This document shows, piece by piece, positions 16,050-25,959 of a DNA stretch of 64,000 nucleotides (the first letter of the stretch is position 1; each line of letters starts with the position of its first letter). Source of the DNA: Victivallis lenta. Its GTDB lineage: Bacteria > Verrucomicrobiota > Lentisphaeria > Victivallales > Victivallaceae. A program made the position numbers and the translations under genes. Location of the stretch: assembly GCF_009695545.1 (NCBI RefSeq), contig NZ_VUNS01000001.1, forward strand, positions 1-64,000. The letters are read 5' to 3'. The notes below the pieces were generated by a model, which saw only the letters and a list, made by a program, of their open reading frames with translations, ran no database searches and was not told where the DNA came from.

Positions 16050-17093
16050 ATGACGGACGAATTTTCAACGGCATATTCACGGATCCGGCAGTACGTGTTC
16101 ACCCGGATCGCGGCGGCGGCGCCGGAGGAGAGCAGCCTCTGCCTGACCACCGAACGCGAACTCTGCGAGCTCTTCGCCGCATCGCGCGGGACGGTGCGGC
16201 GCGCATTGCAGATGCTGGTGGATGAGGGACTGCTGGTCCGCCGCCCGCACCACGGGACCTTCATCCATCCGGCCGTGCTGAACTCGGCCGGACAGCAGAA
16301 GCTGATCGGGCTGATCATCCTGAACGGAGAACTGGCCTACTGGGACAGCTACATCCTCGCGCTGCTGCACGGCGTGGCTGAAGGCTTCGCCGGAACCCCG
16401 TACCAGGTCCGCCACATCAACTTCATGGGGGACCCGGCGCAGACCATCCGGGTGATGGCCACCAGCCGGCTCTCCGGGCTGCTCTGGCTCGGCCCGATGG
16501 AGTCCGTCCGGGAGTATTTCGGGGAGTTCCGGAAGCAGAACATCCCGATCGTCACCGTGATTCCGCAATTCGAAGCGGACCATACCGTCTCCTGCTTCAC
16601 GATCGATTTCGAGAAATACGGCGAACTCGTGTCGGACCGGCTGCTCGAGACCGGACGCCGGAATTTCGTGCTGCTCGACTCCAATACGGACGGGCGGCAG
16701 GAGCTGAAATCGCGCGGCGTCCGCCGGGCGCTCGCCGCCCGAGGGCTGCCGTTCCGCAACGGCATGGTGCGTAACGTCACGCCGATCACGCTCGACGAAA
16801 CGCTGTCCGCCGCACGGAAGGAGCTCGGGGAACTCGACGCGGCGGTGGTCCCGACCAATCTCCGCCGCGACGCGGCCCGGCTGCTGGCCGGCACCGGAAC
16901 GCAGGTCATCGCGCCGGACATGGATCTCGCCCCTTCTCCCGGGCCGCCGGAATCGTTCCGCGTCGTGATTCCGGTGGCGGAACTCGCGCGGCAGGCCGCG
17001 GCACACCTGACCCGGCGGCTCGACAATCCGCGGTTCTCCCCCGAACACCTGATGCTGAAGCCGGTCATCACCGGTCCGCCCGGACCGGCCTGA
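16050..17093 (+). CDS. GntR-type HTH regulator with LacI-like sugar-binding domain
   Basis: A 347-aa regulator. The N-terminal winged helix (about residues 8-72; [19 protein letters not shown] then [16 protein letters not shown] and HHGTFI) is of GntR type. The rest is a periplasmic-binding-protein-like domain ([10 protein letters not shown] onward), as in the AraR/LacI ligand modules. I place the start at [11 protein letters not shown] since the longer frame would begin within the promoter. It stands 59 bp upstream of a pseudopilin/glycosidase pair on the same strand and probably controls them in response to a sugar, parallel to the LacI cassette at 26-29.6 kb. Confidence 0.85.
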   Translation: MTDEFSTAYSRIRQYVFTRIAAAAPEESSLCLTTERELCELFAASRGTVRRALQMLVDEGLLVRRPHHGTFIHPAVLNSAGQQKLIGLIILNGELAYWDSYILALLHGVAEGFAGTPYQVRHINFMGDPAQTIRVMATSRLSGLLWLGPMESVREYFGEFRKQNIPIVTVIPQFEADHTVSCFTIDFEKYGELVSDRLLETGRRNFVLLDSNTDGRQELKSRGVRRALAARGLPFRNGMVRNVTPITLDETLSAARKELGELDAAVVPTNLRRDAARLLAGTGTQVIAPDMDLAPSPGPPESFRVVIPVAELARQAAAHLTRRLDNPRFSPEHLMLKPVITGPPGPA

Positions 17094-17152
17094 CCCGAAC
17101 CGCAGATAGAATCCGACCATCGCGCAACCGGAACAACAATAAGGAGAAAAAA

Positions 17153-17929
17153 ATGAGAACGAATCGATTCTTCACCCTCATCGAGCTTCTGGTAGTCATT
17201 GCCATCATCGCGATTCTCGCTTCCATGCTGCTGCCCTCCCTTCAGCAGGCGCGCGAAACGGCGCGCTCGGCAACCTGCAAAAACAACCTCAAGCAGCAGG
17301 GGCTGGCACACCTTCAATACGTATCGGATTCCGACGACCGGTTCATCGTGGAAGGCATCAACTACAGCGCCCGCTACTGGACCGGCGTCATGGTTACCGG
17401 CAACTACCTGACCAAGAGCCTGCTCTGCTGCCCCACCCGCACCCGCCTTGCGCCGAACGGCAGCGAATGGTACCGCCAGTTCTGGGCCAACCCGAATTCC
17501 GGGACGAGCGACCTCGACAGCACGGACTGGAGCATCTGCGACTACGGCTTGAATTTCCATTATGTCTCGGGCGCCAAAACCAGCCAGTTCCGCCAGATGT
17601 CGCGCACCATCATCGTCGCCGAGTCCGCCCGGGAAAACCGGGACGCAAGCGACCTCGAACCGCTCGGCTATTACCGGGTCAACAGCCATTATTCCGAAGC
17701 CGGCAGCGGACCGACGCTCTGGCCGGCGCACCGCGGCTACACCGAGGCGGCGGCGGTCTTCGCCGACGGACACGTCGATTCCGACCGCAGCGCCGCCGGG
17801 GAAGCCGGGGCGAAAATCCTCATGAATACGCGCGGCGGCAAGCTCGCCGGCCCGTGGGTGGACTCCGGCAACACCGCAAACGACGCATACAACGTCTGGA
17901 CCCGTCACGACGGATATTACCGCTATTGA
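17153..17929 (+). CDS. Secreted pseudopilin-like protein (prepilin-type N-terminus)
   Basis: A 258-aa protein with the class III prepilin signal [21 protein letters not shown]: basic tip, cleavage/methylation before Phe7, Glu at +5, and a long hydrophobic helix that spans the membrane and packs in a pilus. After the stalk ([21 protein letters not shown]) comes a globular domain with Cys and the H-x-(G/A)-x-x-x-x-x-x-x-F-x-DGHV motif ([18 protein letters not shown]) typical of the type II secretion/DUF1559-like proteins abundant in Planctomycetes and Lentisphaerota. AAGGAG precedes the ATG. The 24-bp gap to the glycosidase indicates one operon. A role in displaying or exporting the enzyme is an inference. 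Confidence 0.88.
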   Translation: MRTNRFFTLIELLVVIAIIAILASMLLPSLQQARETARSATCKNNLKQQGLAHLQYVSDSDDRFIVEGINYSARYWTGVMVTGNYLTKSLLCCPTRTRLAPNGSEWYRQFWANPNSGTSDLDSTDWSICDYGLNFHYVSGAKTSQFRQMSRTIIVAESARENRDASDLEPLGYYRVNSHYSEAGSGPTLWPAHRGYTEAAAVFADGHVDSDRSAAGEAGAKILMNTRGGKLAGPWVDSGNTANDAYNVWTRHDGYYRY

Positions 17930-17953
17930 AAGACAGCAAAGGAACCACCGCGC

Positions 17954-20900
17954 ATGAAAAAACGTCTCTCCGCTCTCCTTCTCCTGTTCGCCGCCGGAAC
18001 GCTGGCGGCGGCATCATTCGAACTGCCCGGGGGCATCCTCTCCCTCCCGTCGGCCGGCATCATCAACCCGGCGGAAGGAACCGTTGAAATCACCGTGACT
18101 CCGGCCGGAGACGTGAAGGATCTCCGCAACGACTGGAGCTTCGCATTCGTGCTGCCCGGCAAGGAGAACAGCAACGCCGAACGCACCGTGCTCGGCATCT
18201 ACACTCCCTCCGGCAATCCCGAAACCGAGCACGGGCTGCGCGGCATCCTGCGCGGCGCCGGCGGGCAGGTCGTCTACCTCGAGGATAAAGCCTCCCCGAT
18301 CCGTGCCGGCGAGACGGTCAACCTCGCACTCTCGTGGGGACCGGCGGGCGCCGTCTTCAGCGTGAACGGAAAAGAGCTCCGCCGCGCCCCGTTCAAGGGG
18401 CCGCTGATCGACGCCGCGCCGATGCTGAACGTCATCACACGTTCACCGTTCTACCCGTCGCGCCTGAAGGTGTCGGCCGCCCAGCTGCCGTCCGGCATGC
18501 TGAACGCCTCGCCGGAGAAACCGTTCACGGCGGACGCCGAATGCACGCTTCTCGCCGACGATCTTGCCGACTGCCGCTTCTTCGCGGCGCCGTTCTTCCG
18601 CAACCGCAACTTCGTCTCGCTCCTGCCGTTCGGGAAACTCAGCGACCGGGTCGTGCGCGAAAACGAACCCGTTTCCCTCGATTTCGTCGGCTGCAACTAC
18701 ACGGAGCGTCCGGTCGAGCTGCCGGTCGAATTCAGAATCCGGGAGTTCAGGGAACGCGCCGCGCACACGGTCAGGCGTACCGTCACGCTGCCGCCCGGCT
18801 GCGTCCAGCAGATATTCCGGCTCGACCCGGGTCCGCTCGCGGCCGGACTGCACAGCATCGAGGTTCATGCCGGGGACGAACCGGTCCGCAAGCTCAAACT
18901 CTCCGTCCTGCCGGCTGTCTCCGGCGCGCCGGAAGGAAAGCTCGCTGAATATCTCGGCCTCGCGGCCGCACGCGAGCCGGAGTTATTCAAAAAATTGAAC
19001 ATCAAATGGATGCGTTCCTGGGGGCATCCGGATTTGAACTGGTTCCAGGTCGAGCCGGTCAGGGGGAAATTCGATTTCCGCACGGCGGACCGGATCATCG
19101 ACGCCTACCGCGCCTGCAACGTCAACATCCTCGCCGTGCTCGGCTACCCGCCGCTCTGGGCGGCCGAACCGCCGCCGGCAGAGGGCGAACGCGCGAAGTT
19201 CCGCTACCGCCGCGGCGAGCCGGGCCGCTGGAAACCGCGCAGCGTCGACGAATGGAGAAACTATGTCAGGAACGTGGCCGGCCATTTCACCGGCAGGGTC
19301 CGGCATTACGAGATCTACAACGAAGTCGACTTTCATCCCCCCGGCTTCGCCGAGTCGTTCAGCGGCACGACGGAGGAGTATTTCGAGCTCCTGAAAAGCG
19401 CCTCGCAGGAGATTCGCGCCGCCGACACGGCGAATCAAGTCCTAGTCTCCGGCTTCAGCAACACGCCGACGGTCTGCGACATGGAGATGCCGGAAAAACT
19501 CGTCAGCCTCGGCGCCGGCGACTGGGTCGATATCTGGAACGTCCACTCCTACCGGGCCAAAGTCGGCATGGCCGAGATGAAGGCGCTCGCGGACAGGGCG
19601 CGGCCCGGCATGCCGATCTGGCAGACCGAGCAGATGTGGCACGTCATCAACGACCCGGCCCGCCGCAGCTATCTCACGGCCGCGATCAATCTCTGGTTCC
19701 TCGAGCTCGGGTTCGACAAGTATTTCAGCTTCGGCTGGGGACGCGACACGCTGAGCGACGAGCATACGAACTCTCCCGAACCGTCTTTGCAGGCATTCGC
19801 GGTCAGCCAGTATTTCCTCGACCGGTGCGATGCGCGGCGCGGCGTCGTGAAAGGGCTGCCGGAGGGCGAATTCGACGTAAACTGCGAACTTGTCCGCCGT
19901 GACGGAAACATCCTGTCGGCTGTCGGCAGCAGCGCCGGAAGCTATACGGTCGAATTCCAGGGGAAAATCCTCGAAGCGCGCGATACGATGGGCCGCAGAA
20001 TCGACTGCTCCGGCAACCGCTTCCGCACCGGCGGCGAAATCTGCTATCTGGTCAGCCCGGAACCGCTCGAGATCGTCTCGGCGACGCTCGACGCGGCCGG
20101 GGAACTCCTGTCGAACACCGGATTCGAAGACCTGGTCGGCGATGCGCTGACCGGCATTGAGCGCTGCACGTTCGCGGGCTGGATCACCCGGGTGAATTTC
20201 GACCCCGGAGCGAAGATATCGATCCGGCCCGAAGGCGGCAGCGGCCGTTACGCGGCGGAACTGCGGACCACCGGCAAAGGACGCGTCTACCTCTTCGAAT
20301 ACATCAAGCCGCCGGCAACCGGCGCCTACCGGGTCACGGCCCATTTCAAGAATCTCTCGGGCAACGCGAAACCGTACATCAGCGTCTTCGACACGTCGCC
20401 CGGCGCGAAGCTCCTGCTGCGGAAGGATTATCCGACGCCGCCCGCCGACCGGTTCGAAAAGCTGACGTTCGACTTCACGCTCGACAAGCTCCCGGCGGAC
20501 AATCTCGCCGTGATCTTCGGCGTCGACGGCGGCAGCGGCGCCGTCCTGCTTGACGACGTCGGCATGGTGCGGCACGTGCCGCAGAAGCTCGATGATGAAA
20601 ACGCCGTCTTCGTTCCCCTGCCGGAACCGGACGGAAAAACCGTGCTCTCCGCCGGGACCGACATCATCGACCTCGACACGGCCCGGGCGCTCGGCAGAGG
20701 GCGCAAGGTGTTCGGCGGCTACCCGTTCGAACTCGGCGGCGGCTGGCTCGCCGCGGCCGGAACGAGGTGGAGCAATCCGGCCGCGGCGGAAACACCCGCA
20801 GTCCGCGGCCGATGCCGGAGCATCGTCCTGCTGCTGGCCGCGATGTACAACGATCCGGCGCAGGGCGCGAAGCTCGGCGCGCTTCTCCTCCGTTATGCGG

Positions 20901-21145
20901 ACGGCAGCGAAGCGGAGCTGCCGCTCCGGAGCAACGTCGAACTGCGCGACTGGTATCTGGCCGGGGCGCCGGCCGACCCGATCCCGGCCGCGGCGGAATT
21001 CATCGCGCCGGATCTGAAGGAGTTCGGCTTCTACGCGGCCGAACTCGCCAATCCGCATCCGGAGCGCGAACTCGTCTCCATCGGGCTCGCGGCGGAGCCG
21101 CAGGGCGGAATCATCGCGGTCCGTGCGGTCACGCTCGCCAGGTGA
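17954..21145 (+). CDS. Large secreted glycoside hydrolase of clan GH-A type with accessory domains
   Basis: A 1063-aa protein with a signal peptide (residues 1-20). The layout is: a LamG/concanavalin-like N-terminal domain (about 25-185), a linker beta-domain (about 200-310), a (beta/alpha)8 catalytic barrel (about 330-640), then a carbohydrate-binding-like jelly roll (about 700-860) and a C-terminal beta domain. The barrel shows the clan A pattern: the putative acid/base is Glu457 in EIYNEVD and the putative nucleophile is Glu559 in IWQTEQ, with HPDLNWFQVEP at the start. It is reminiscent of GH39 or GH5-like enzymes; the exact family cannot be set. It forms an operon with the preceding pseudopilin under the GntR regulator. 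It probably acts outside the cytoplasm on a complex glycan. Confidence 0.82.
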   Translation: MKKRLSALLLLFAAGTLAAASFELPGGILSLPSAGIINPAEGTVEITVTPAGDVKDLRNDWSFAFVLPGKENSNAERTVLGIYTPSGNPETEHGLRGILRGAGGQVVYLEDKASPIRAGETVNLALSWGPAGAVFSVNGKELRRAPFKGPLIDAAPMLNVITRSPFYPSRLKVSAAQLPSGMLNASPEKPFTADAECTLLADDLADCRFFAAPFFRNRNFVSLLPFGKLSDRVVRENEPVSLDFVGCNYTERPVELPVEFRIREFRERAAHTVRRTVTLPPGCVQQIFRLDPGPLAAGLHSIEVHAGDEPVRKLKLSVLPAVSGAPEGKLAEYLGLAAAREPELFKKLNIKWMRSWGHPDLNWFQVEPVRGKFDFRTADRIIDAYRACNVNILAVLGYPPLWAAEPPPAEGERAKFRYRRGEPGRWKPRSVDEWRNYVRNVAGHFTGRVRHYEIYNEVDFHPPGFAESFSGTTEEYFELLKSASQEIRAADTANQVLVSGFSNTPTVCDMEMPEKLVSLGAGDWVDIWNVHSYRAKVGMAEMKALADRARPGMPIWQTEQMWHVINDPARRSYLTAAINLWFLELGFDKYFSFGWGRDTLSDEHTNSPEPSLQAFAVSQYFLDRCDARRGVVKGLPEGEFDVNCELVRRDGNILSAVGSSAGSYTVEFQGKILEARDTMGRRIDCSGNRFRTGGEICYLVSPEPLEIVSATLDAAGELLSNTGFEDLVGDALTGIERCTFAGWITRVNFDPGAKISIRPEGGSGRYAAELRTTGKGRVYLFEYIKPPATGAYRVTAHFKNLSGNAKPYISVFDTSPGAKLLLRKDYPTPPADRFEKLTFDFTLDKLPADNLAVIFGVDGGSGAVLLDDVGMVRHVPQKLDDENAVFVPLPEPDGKTVLSAGTDIIDLDTARALGRGRKVFGGYPFELGGGWLAAAGTRWSNPAAAETPAVRGRCRSIVLLLAAMYNDPAQGAKLGALLLRYADGSEAELPLRSNVELRDWYLAGAPADPIPAAAEFIAPDLKEFGFYAAELANPHPERELVSIGLAAEPQGGIIAVRAVTLAR

Positions 21146-21152
21146 CGCCGGA

Positions 21153-22307
21153 TCACTCCGGGCGGCGGTTTTCGGTAATCACGATCTTGAAATCGAAATT
21201 CCGGGCGCAGAGCTCCTCGAGAATCGAGCGCCTGCCCCGGAGCCGCTGCCAGAACGGAATTTTCCGTCCGGAAGGCCCCATGACGACGTGCCCGACCCGG
21301 TGTTCCCGGGCAAATTCGAGGATCGTCCGGACGATGTTTTCGCTCTTGTAGGTGAAAACCGTCGCCCCGACCTGCCGGGCGAGTTCGAGTGTGTTGGTCA
21401 AATGCCGCTGCGTTGCGGCGTCGATGCGGACCGCGCTCTCCTGCGGGGTCTGCACGTAGAGAACGTACCAGTTCCGGTTCAGCCGGCCCGCGAGGCGGGA
21501 ACCGTAGCGCAGCAGCGCATCGGTGTTCGGGCTCCGAGAACTCATGCAGACCATGACCTGATCCGGGCTCACGCTTTCGCCGGCGGCGTTCTCCCCCTCC
21601 CCGGCCTTTTCGCGGAACCGGGTATCGAGCTGGGCGGCGATTTCCCGGAGCGTCAGCTCGCGGAGCTGCTGCAGATTGCTGTCCTTGAAGAAGTTCGCAA
21701 GTGCCGAATCGATCCGTTCTTCGGGGTAGATGCGTCCGGTGCGGATACGCTCGCGCAGGTCGTCGACCGAAACGTCGACGTTGACGACCTCGTCGGCCCC
21801 GGTTACGACCCAGTCCGGAATCCGCTCCCTGACTTTGACGGCGGTGGATTTCTCAACGATCTCGTAGAGACTCTCAAGGTGCTGGATGTTCAGCGTCGAA
21901 ATCACATGGATTCCGGCATCGAGCAGCTCTTCGACATCCTCATAGCGCTTCGCGTGCTTCGAACCGGGCACGTTCGTGTGCGCAAGTTCGTCAACCAGCA
22001 CGACCTGCGGTTTCCGGGCGAGAATCGCCGGGACATCCATTTCCGAGAGCTCAATGCCGTGATGCACAACCACCCGGCGCGGAATGACTTCAAGTCCGTC
22101 AAGACACGCTTCGGTCTCTCTGCGGCCGTGGGTTTCGACCAGGCCGGCGACCACATCGACGTGCTCGATCTCCTTCAGCCGCCGGGCCTCTTTCAGCATC
22201 TGCATCGTCTTGCCGACTCCGGCGCAGTAGCCGAGATAGATTTTCAGCTTGCCGCGGCGGGAGCTGCGAATCAATTTCAGAAAATTGTCGGCGGCACGTT
22301 CATTCAT
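21153..22307 (-). CDS. KdpD N-terminal sensor protein (KdpD + USP domains, no kinase)
   Basis: The 384-aa protein contains only the cytoplasmic input half of KdpD. The KdpD domain (about 12-225) has the Walker-like GYCAGVGKTMQML, VVAGLVETHGR, PQVVLVDELAHTNVPGS and DAGIHVISTLNIQHLES. The second part (about 240-375) is a universal stress protein domain (VMVCMSSRSP...VVMGPSGRKIPFW). The transmembrane and histidine kinase parts found in E. coli KdpD are missing. A separate histidine kinase lies 33 bp upstream, so the sensor appears to be split. AGGAGG precedes the ATG. No kdpFABC genes are in the window. It is likely to sense K+ or turgor-related signals for the kinase. Confidence 0.88.
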   Translation of the reverse strand: MNERAADNFLKLIRSSRRGKLKIYLGYCAGVGKTMQMLKEARRLKEIEHVDVVAGLVETHGRRETEACLDGLEVIPRRVVVHHGIELSEMDVPAILARKPQVVLVDELAHTNVPGSKHAKRYEDVEELLDAGIHVISTLNIQHLESLYEIVEKSTAVKVRERIPDWVVTGADEVVNVDVSVDDLRERIRTGRIYPEERIDSALANFFKDSNLQQLRELTLREIAAQLDTRFREKAGEGENAAGESVSPDQVMVCMSSRSPNTDALLRYGSRLAGRLNRNWYVLYVQTPQESAVRIDAATQRHLTNTLELARQVGATVFTYKSENIVRTILEFAREHRVGHVVMGPSGRKIPFWQRLRGRRSILEELCARNFDFKIVITENRRPE

Positions 22308-22340
22308 GGACTTCTTCCTCCTTCTGCCTGAGAGCCGGGT

Positions 22341-24200
22341 TTACAACCACTTCACACTGTTCCGGGCTTCTCCGCGTTCCCGCTCCGCGGGAAGGGTGAA
22401 AAAAAACGAACTGCCCCGGCCTTCGGCGCTTTCCACGGTAATCGTTCCCCCCATGGCGGTGACGATCTCCCGGACGATGGAGAGCCCGAGCCCCACACCG
22501 CCGGCAGGGTCCTGGCCGGGTGCCCGGTAAAACTGCTCGAAGAGATGGCTGCGCACCTCTTCCGACATGCCGGAGCCGGTATCGCGGACGGCGAAGCGGA
22601 TTCCGGCATCGCCGTCCGGCTCCGCTTCAAGCGTGATGGTGCCGCCGGGCGGCGTAAAGCGGATCGCGTTGCCGATCAGGTTGTCGAACACATAACCGAT
22701 CCGGTTCACCGCCACCGGAATGGCCGGCAGCGCGGAATCGCAGCGGACCTCGAGCCTGATATCCCTGTCGAGACATGCCGCCCGGAAACGGGATTCGGCG
22801 CCCCGCAGCAGCTCCTCCGGCCGACGCGGCTCGAACTTCAGGTGCGTCCTGCTCGAAATCCGGTTCAGGTCGAGCAGGTCGTTGATGATGCCGGTCAGCC
22901 GCTCGCTGTCGTCACGCATGGAGACCACCAAATCGAGCTGTTCCGGATTCAACGGACCGATTTTCTCCTCCAGCAGCAGATAGATCGACATCCGCAACGA
23001 AGTCAGTGGCGTCTTGAACTGGTGCGACACGGTCGAAATCACGCTTTTCTTCAATTCCTGCTGCTCGTGCGCCAGCGTGACGTCCTTCAGGATAATCGCC
23101 ACGCCGGAAACCCGGTCCGGCGGCGCATCGGCGGGGACCGGCACCGCCGTCGGCTGGAAAAAATATTCCCGGTTCTCGATGAAGTACTGAATCACACCGC
23201 CGTTTTCCTGCCAGACGCACGGGGCGCCGGTCTGCACGACACGCTGGAAAATCCGGTCGAGCCATTCGATGCCGAGCGAATCGATCCGGGTGCCGACGCT
23301 GAGCCCGAAATACCGCTCCGCGCTCTGGGTTGCGATTTCAACCGTGCCGCTGCCGGAATCGGCCACGGCGATCGGGGTCGGCAGTTCACGGAAGACATCC
23401 CGGTTGGTGCGTTCCGAACGTTCCAGCTTCAGCCGGGAACTGCGCCGCGCTTCGCGCAATGCGGCGGCCATGGAATTGAAGGCGCGCGAAAGCCGGCCGA
23501 TTTCGTCGTTCGATTTCGCATCGAGCACAATGTCGAAATCGCCGTTCGAAATGCCGGCGGTCAGCTGGATCAGGCGGTGAATCGGTTTTTCGATCCAGTT
23601 TTTCAGGAACAGCGTCAACACGACGGCGAAGAGCAGAGAAACCGCAAGGATCATGAAAACCCGGGCGTGCAGCTGCTCCGCCCCGAGCCGTGCCCGGTCG
23701 TTCGCCTCGCTCATATTCTTCTGGTTCAGCGCCAGAACCTGCCGGGAGAGTTCGCGCAGCCGGGTGAAAAGCGGAAACGCCTTTTCACGGTAGAGCTTCC
23801 GCCGCTCGGCTTCCGGCACGGCCGGATCGATGATTTTCTCCACACATGCGATATAATCGGGAACGAGCTCCGCGGCAACGTCGACCAGCGCCTGTTCGCC
23901 CGGCACCGTGACGTTCGCCTGTTCGGAGCGCCAGGCTCCGGCCAGAGCCTCGATATATTCGTCAAAATACGCTTCGGAACGGTCGCCCCAGCCGCCGAAT
24001 TCACGCAGGATGCCGCTGTCGAGCCGCTCAAGGGCGTCGTCCATCTGCTGACAATAGATCACGCTGCGGTAATTCTCGCGCAGGATCACATCGATCGAGT
24101 CGCCGAGCCGACGGACCTGCCGCACCATCACGAAGCCGACGGCGCCGATCAGGAGCAGAAGGACCGCAAAGCTCGTCAGGAATTTTTTCTTGATATCCAT
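22341..24200 (-). CDS. Membrane sensor histidine kinase (HAMP-PAS-HisKA-HATPase)
   Basis: A 619-aa inner-membrane kinase. A transmembrane helix (about 8-28) is followed by a periplasmic four-helix-bundle-like region, a second helix (about 190-212), HAMP (about 212-265), a PAS-like domain (about 285-390), HisKA with the phospho-acceptor His in VSHQFKTPLTS, and HATPase_c with DNLIGNAIRFTPPG, DTGSGM and GVGLGLSI. I place the start at MDIKKKFLTS, since GGAGTGG lies upstream and the longer frame runs into the sigma-54 promoter. It is transcribed with the KdpD-like protein and lies downstream of the NtrC-type regulator gene. It probably phosphorylates that regulator. Confidence 0.9.
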   Translation of the reverse strand: MDIKKKFLTSFAVLLLLIGAVGFVMVRQVRRLGDSIDVILRENYRSVIYCQQMDDALERLDSGILREFGGWGDRSEAYFDEYIEALAGAWRSEQANVTVPGEQALVDVAAELVPDYIACVEKIIDPAVPEAERRKLYREKAFPLFTRLRELSRQVLALNQKNMSEANDRARLGAEQLHARVFMILAVSLLFAVVLTLFLKNWIEKPIHRLIQLTAGISNGDFDIVLDAKSNDEIGRLSRAFNSMAAALREARRSSRLKLERSERTNRDVFRELPTPIAVADSGSGTVEIATQSAERYFGLSVGTRIDSLGIEWLDRIFQRVVQTGAPCVWQENGGVIQYFIENREYFFQPTAVPVPADAPPDRVSGVAIILKDVTLAHEQQELKKSVISTVSHQFKTPLTSLRMSIYLLLEEKIGPLNPEQLDLVVSMRDDSERLTGIINDLLDLNRISSRTHLKFEPRRPEELLRGAESRFRAACLDRDIRLEVRCDSALPAIPVAVNRIGYVFDNLIGNAIRFTPPGGTITLEAEPDGDAGIRFAVRDTGSGMSEEVRSHLFEQFYRAPGQDPAGGVGLGLSIVREIVTAMGGTITVESAEGRGSSFFFTLPAERERGEARNSVKWL

Positions 24201-24230
24201 TGAACCACTCCGTATTGTGACAAAACAACC

Positions 24231-24247
24231 AGCAAACCGCATGCCAA
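24231..24247 (-). promoter_or_regulatory. Sigma-54 (-24/-12) promoter of the kinase/KdpD operon
   Basis: On the minus strand the sequence reads TTGGCATGCGGTTTGCT, matching the -24 TTGGCA and -12 TTTGCT elements at exact spacing. The expected transcript start is about 20 bp before the kinase start codon. The gene upstream encodes a sigma-54 activator. Confidence 0.75.
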
Positions 24248-24287
24248 CCCGTTTCCGGCACAGGAGCGATGCGAAACAACACCTCAT

Positions 24288-24335
24288 CTTGCAAAATGCA
24301 AGAAATGCGGCACACACTCATTGCAAAATGCAATG
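24288..24335. promoter_or_regulatory. Paired enhancer palindromes for the NtrC-type regulator
   Basis: CTTGCA-AAA-TGCAAG (24288-24302) and CATTGCA-AAA-TGCAATG (24319-24335) are perfect palindromes around the same AAA. Their centres are 32 bp apart, three helical turns, at roughly -75 and -107 from the sigma-54 start. This is the usual layout of enhancer sites for sigma-54 activators. Confidence 0.75.
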
Positions 24336-24474
24336 CGACAGGGCGGCGAAACCGGGCGCAATCGTGACGCCCCTTGCCGGACAGCGTTTCAAACCGGCCC
24401 GGCGGACTCAGCCGGCAGAACGGACCAATCGTCACAGAGCCTGCTCCGGCAAACTGCGGCGATGCGCGGCGGCC

Positions 24475-25803
24475 TCAGATTCCGTAGCTTTTCCTCTTTC
24501 TCCAGAGCGTCGCCTGGTTCACGCCGAGGATGGCGGCGGCCTCCTGCAGCGATTCCGTCGTGGCCAGGACGTGCCGGATATACGCCTCCTCCATCTCGGC
24601 CAGGGTCCGGCGGCCGGAAAAATGGTTCTCCGCGGCCCGGCCCTGCAGCGCGCCGGGCAGATGCGGCAGACCGACAACGCCGGAGGGCGCCAGAATCGCG
24701 CCGCGTTCGACCGCATTGCGCAGTTCGCGCAGATTTCCCGGCCACGGATAGGCGCGCATCGCCTCAAGCGCCTCGGCGGAAAAGCCCGAAAGCACCTTGC
24801 GGTTCGCATTCGCAAAGAAGAGCAGCATGTCGTTCGCAAGCGGCTCGATATCCTCGACCCGCTCGCGCAGCGGCGGAATCTCCAGCTCAAACACATTGAG
24901 CCGGTAGAACAGGTCCTCGCGGAATCTGCCCTCTTTCACCGCCTCCTCGAGATTCCGGTTCGTCGCCGCCACGAGCCGCACATCCGCGCGGCGCGTCACA
25001 GGGTCGCCGACCCGTTCATACTCGTGATCCTGAATGAAGCGCAGCAGCTGCGGCTGGATCGCAAGCGGCAGGTCGCCGATCTCATCGAGAAACAGCGTGC
25101 CGCGGTCACACGCGGCGATCCGCCCCGGATTGTCGCGCACGGCCCCGGTGAACGAACCGCGCACATGCCCGAAAAGCTCGCTCGAAAGCAGCTCCGGCGT
25201 CAGTGTCGGGCACGACACCGTTCCGAACGGAAAATCCGCGCGGGAACTCCAGCCGTGGATCGCGCGCGCCAGCACCGTCTTGCCGGTTCCGCTCTCACCG
25301 CGCAACAGCACGGCCGCCTCGCTCGCCGCGACCTGCCGCGCCATTTCGATCAGCCGCTGCATCTTCGGGTTCTTCGATGCGAAAACCGCCTCGGGGTGAA
25401 GCCCTTTCAGGTCCTCCCGCAGCACGGAGATCCGGTTTTCGAGCGCCAGAACCTGCTCCGCCTTCTGGATCACCAGATCGATCTGCTCCGGCGTGAACGG
25501 TTTGGCGATATAATCGAAAGCGCCGAGCTTCATCGCCTGCACCGCCGTATCGATCGACGAATAAGCGGTCATGACGACGATCTTCAGCCACGGCGAATCG
25601 GCCAGCAGCGCCGGAATCAGTTCGAGCCCGTTCTCCGCTCCGAGCCGCAGGTCGAGAAACAGCAGGTCGAACTTGTTCGCACCGTTCTCCTCCCGCGCGG
25701 CGGAAGCGGAACCGGCCTGCCGCGTCTGATGGCCGTGCGACTTCAGCCACAGCGACAGGGTTTTCCGGATATTCATCTCGTCATCGACAATCAGTATATT
25801 CAA
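24475..25803 (-). CDS. Sigma-54-dependent response regulator (NtrC family)
   Basis: A 442-aa activator. The receiver domain (residues 1-120) has the DDE acidic pair and phospho-acceptor Asp in LLFLDLRLG. The AAA+ domain has Walker A GESGTGKT, the sigma-54 contact loop as GSFTGA (a conservative change from GAFTGA), Walker B GTLFLDEIGDLP, and an arginine finger region. A Fis-type HTH ends the protein (SLQEAAAILGVNQATLWRKR). I choose a TTG start at 25803 because GGGAGGAG lies 7 bases before it, while the ATG 33 bp upstream has no such site. It presumably binds the paired palindromes downstream and drives the kinase/KdpD operon. Confidence 0.92.
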   Translation of the reverse strand: MNILIVDDEMNIRKTLSLWLKSHGHQTRQAGSASAAREENGANKFDLLFLDLRLGAENGLELIPALLADSPWLKIVVMTAYSSIDTAVQAMKLGAFDYIAKPFTPEQIDLVIQKAEQVLALENRISVLREDLKGLHPEAVFASKNPKMQRLIEMARQVAASEAAVLLRGESGTGKTVLARAIHGWSSRADFPFGTVSCPTLTPELLSSELFGHVRGSFTGAVRDNPGRIAACDRGTLFLDEIGDLPLAIQPQLLRFIQDHEYERVGDPVTRRADVRLVAATNRNLEEAVKEGRFREDLFYRLNVFELEIPPLRERVEDIEPLANDMLLFFANANRKVLSGFSAEALEAMRAYPWPGNLRELRNAVERGAILAPSGVVGLPHLPGALQGRAAENHFSGRRTLAEMEEAYIRHVLATTESLQEAAAILGVNQATLWRKRKSYGI

Positions 25804-25959
25804 TTCCGTCTCCTCCCGAAAATCAATCGTTTCCATATTAAACTACTGCCCCGGACCCCATTCTTCAAGGAGTCCGCCGGCCGTATCACCCGATTCCGGC
25901 GATTTTCATGCCGATTTGTTTTGAATGGCATTATTTTCATGATTTTTTTCCCGGTACTC

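Noticed and set aside
16349-17908. 519-codon minus-strand frame over the GntR and pseudopilin genes
   Set aside because: Antisense to two genes with clear motifs; no start signal.
19442-21058. 538-codon frame antisense to the large glycosidase
   Set aside because: Shadow of the glycosidase; no family motifs.
21153-25836. Complete kdp potassium-transport locus
   Set aside because: Only regulatory genes are present; no kdpF, A, B or C in the window.
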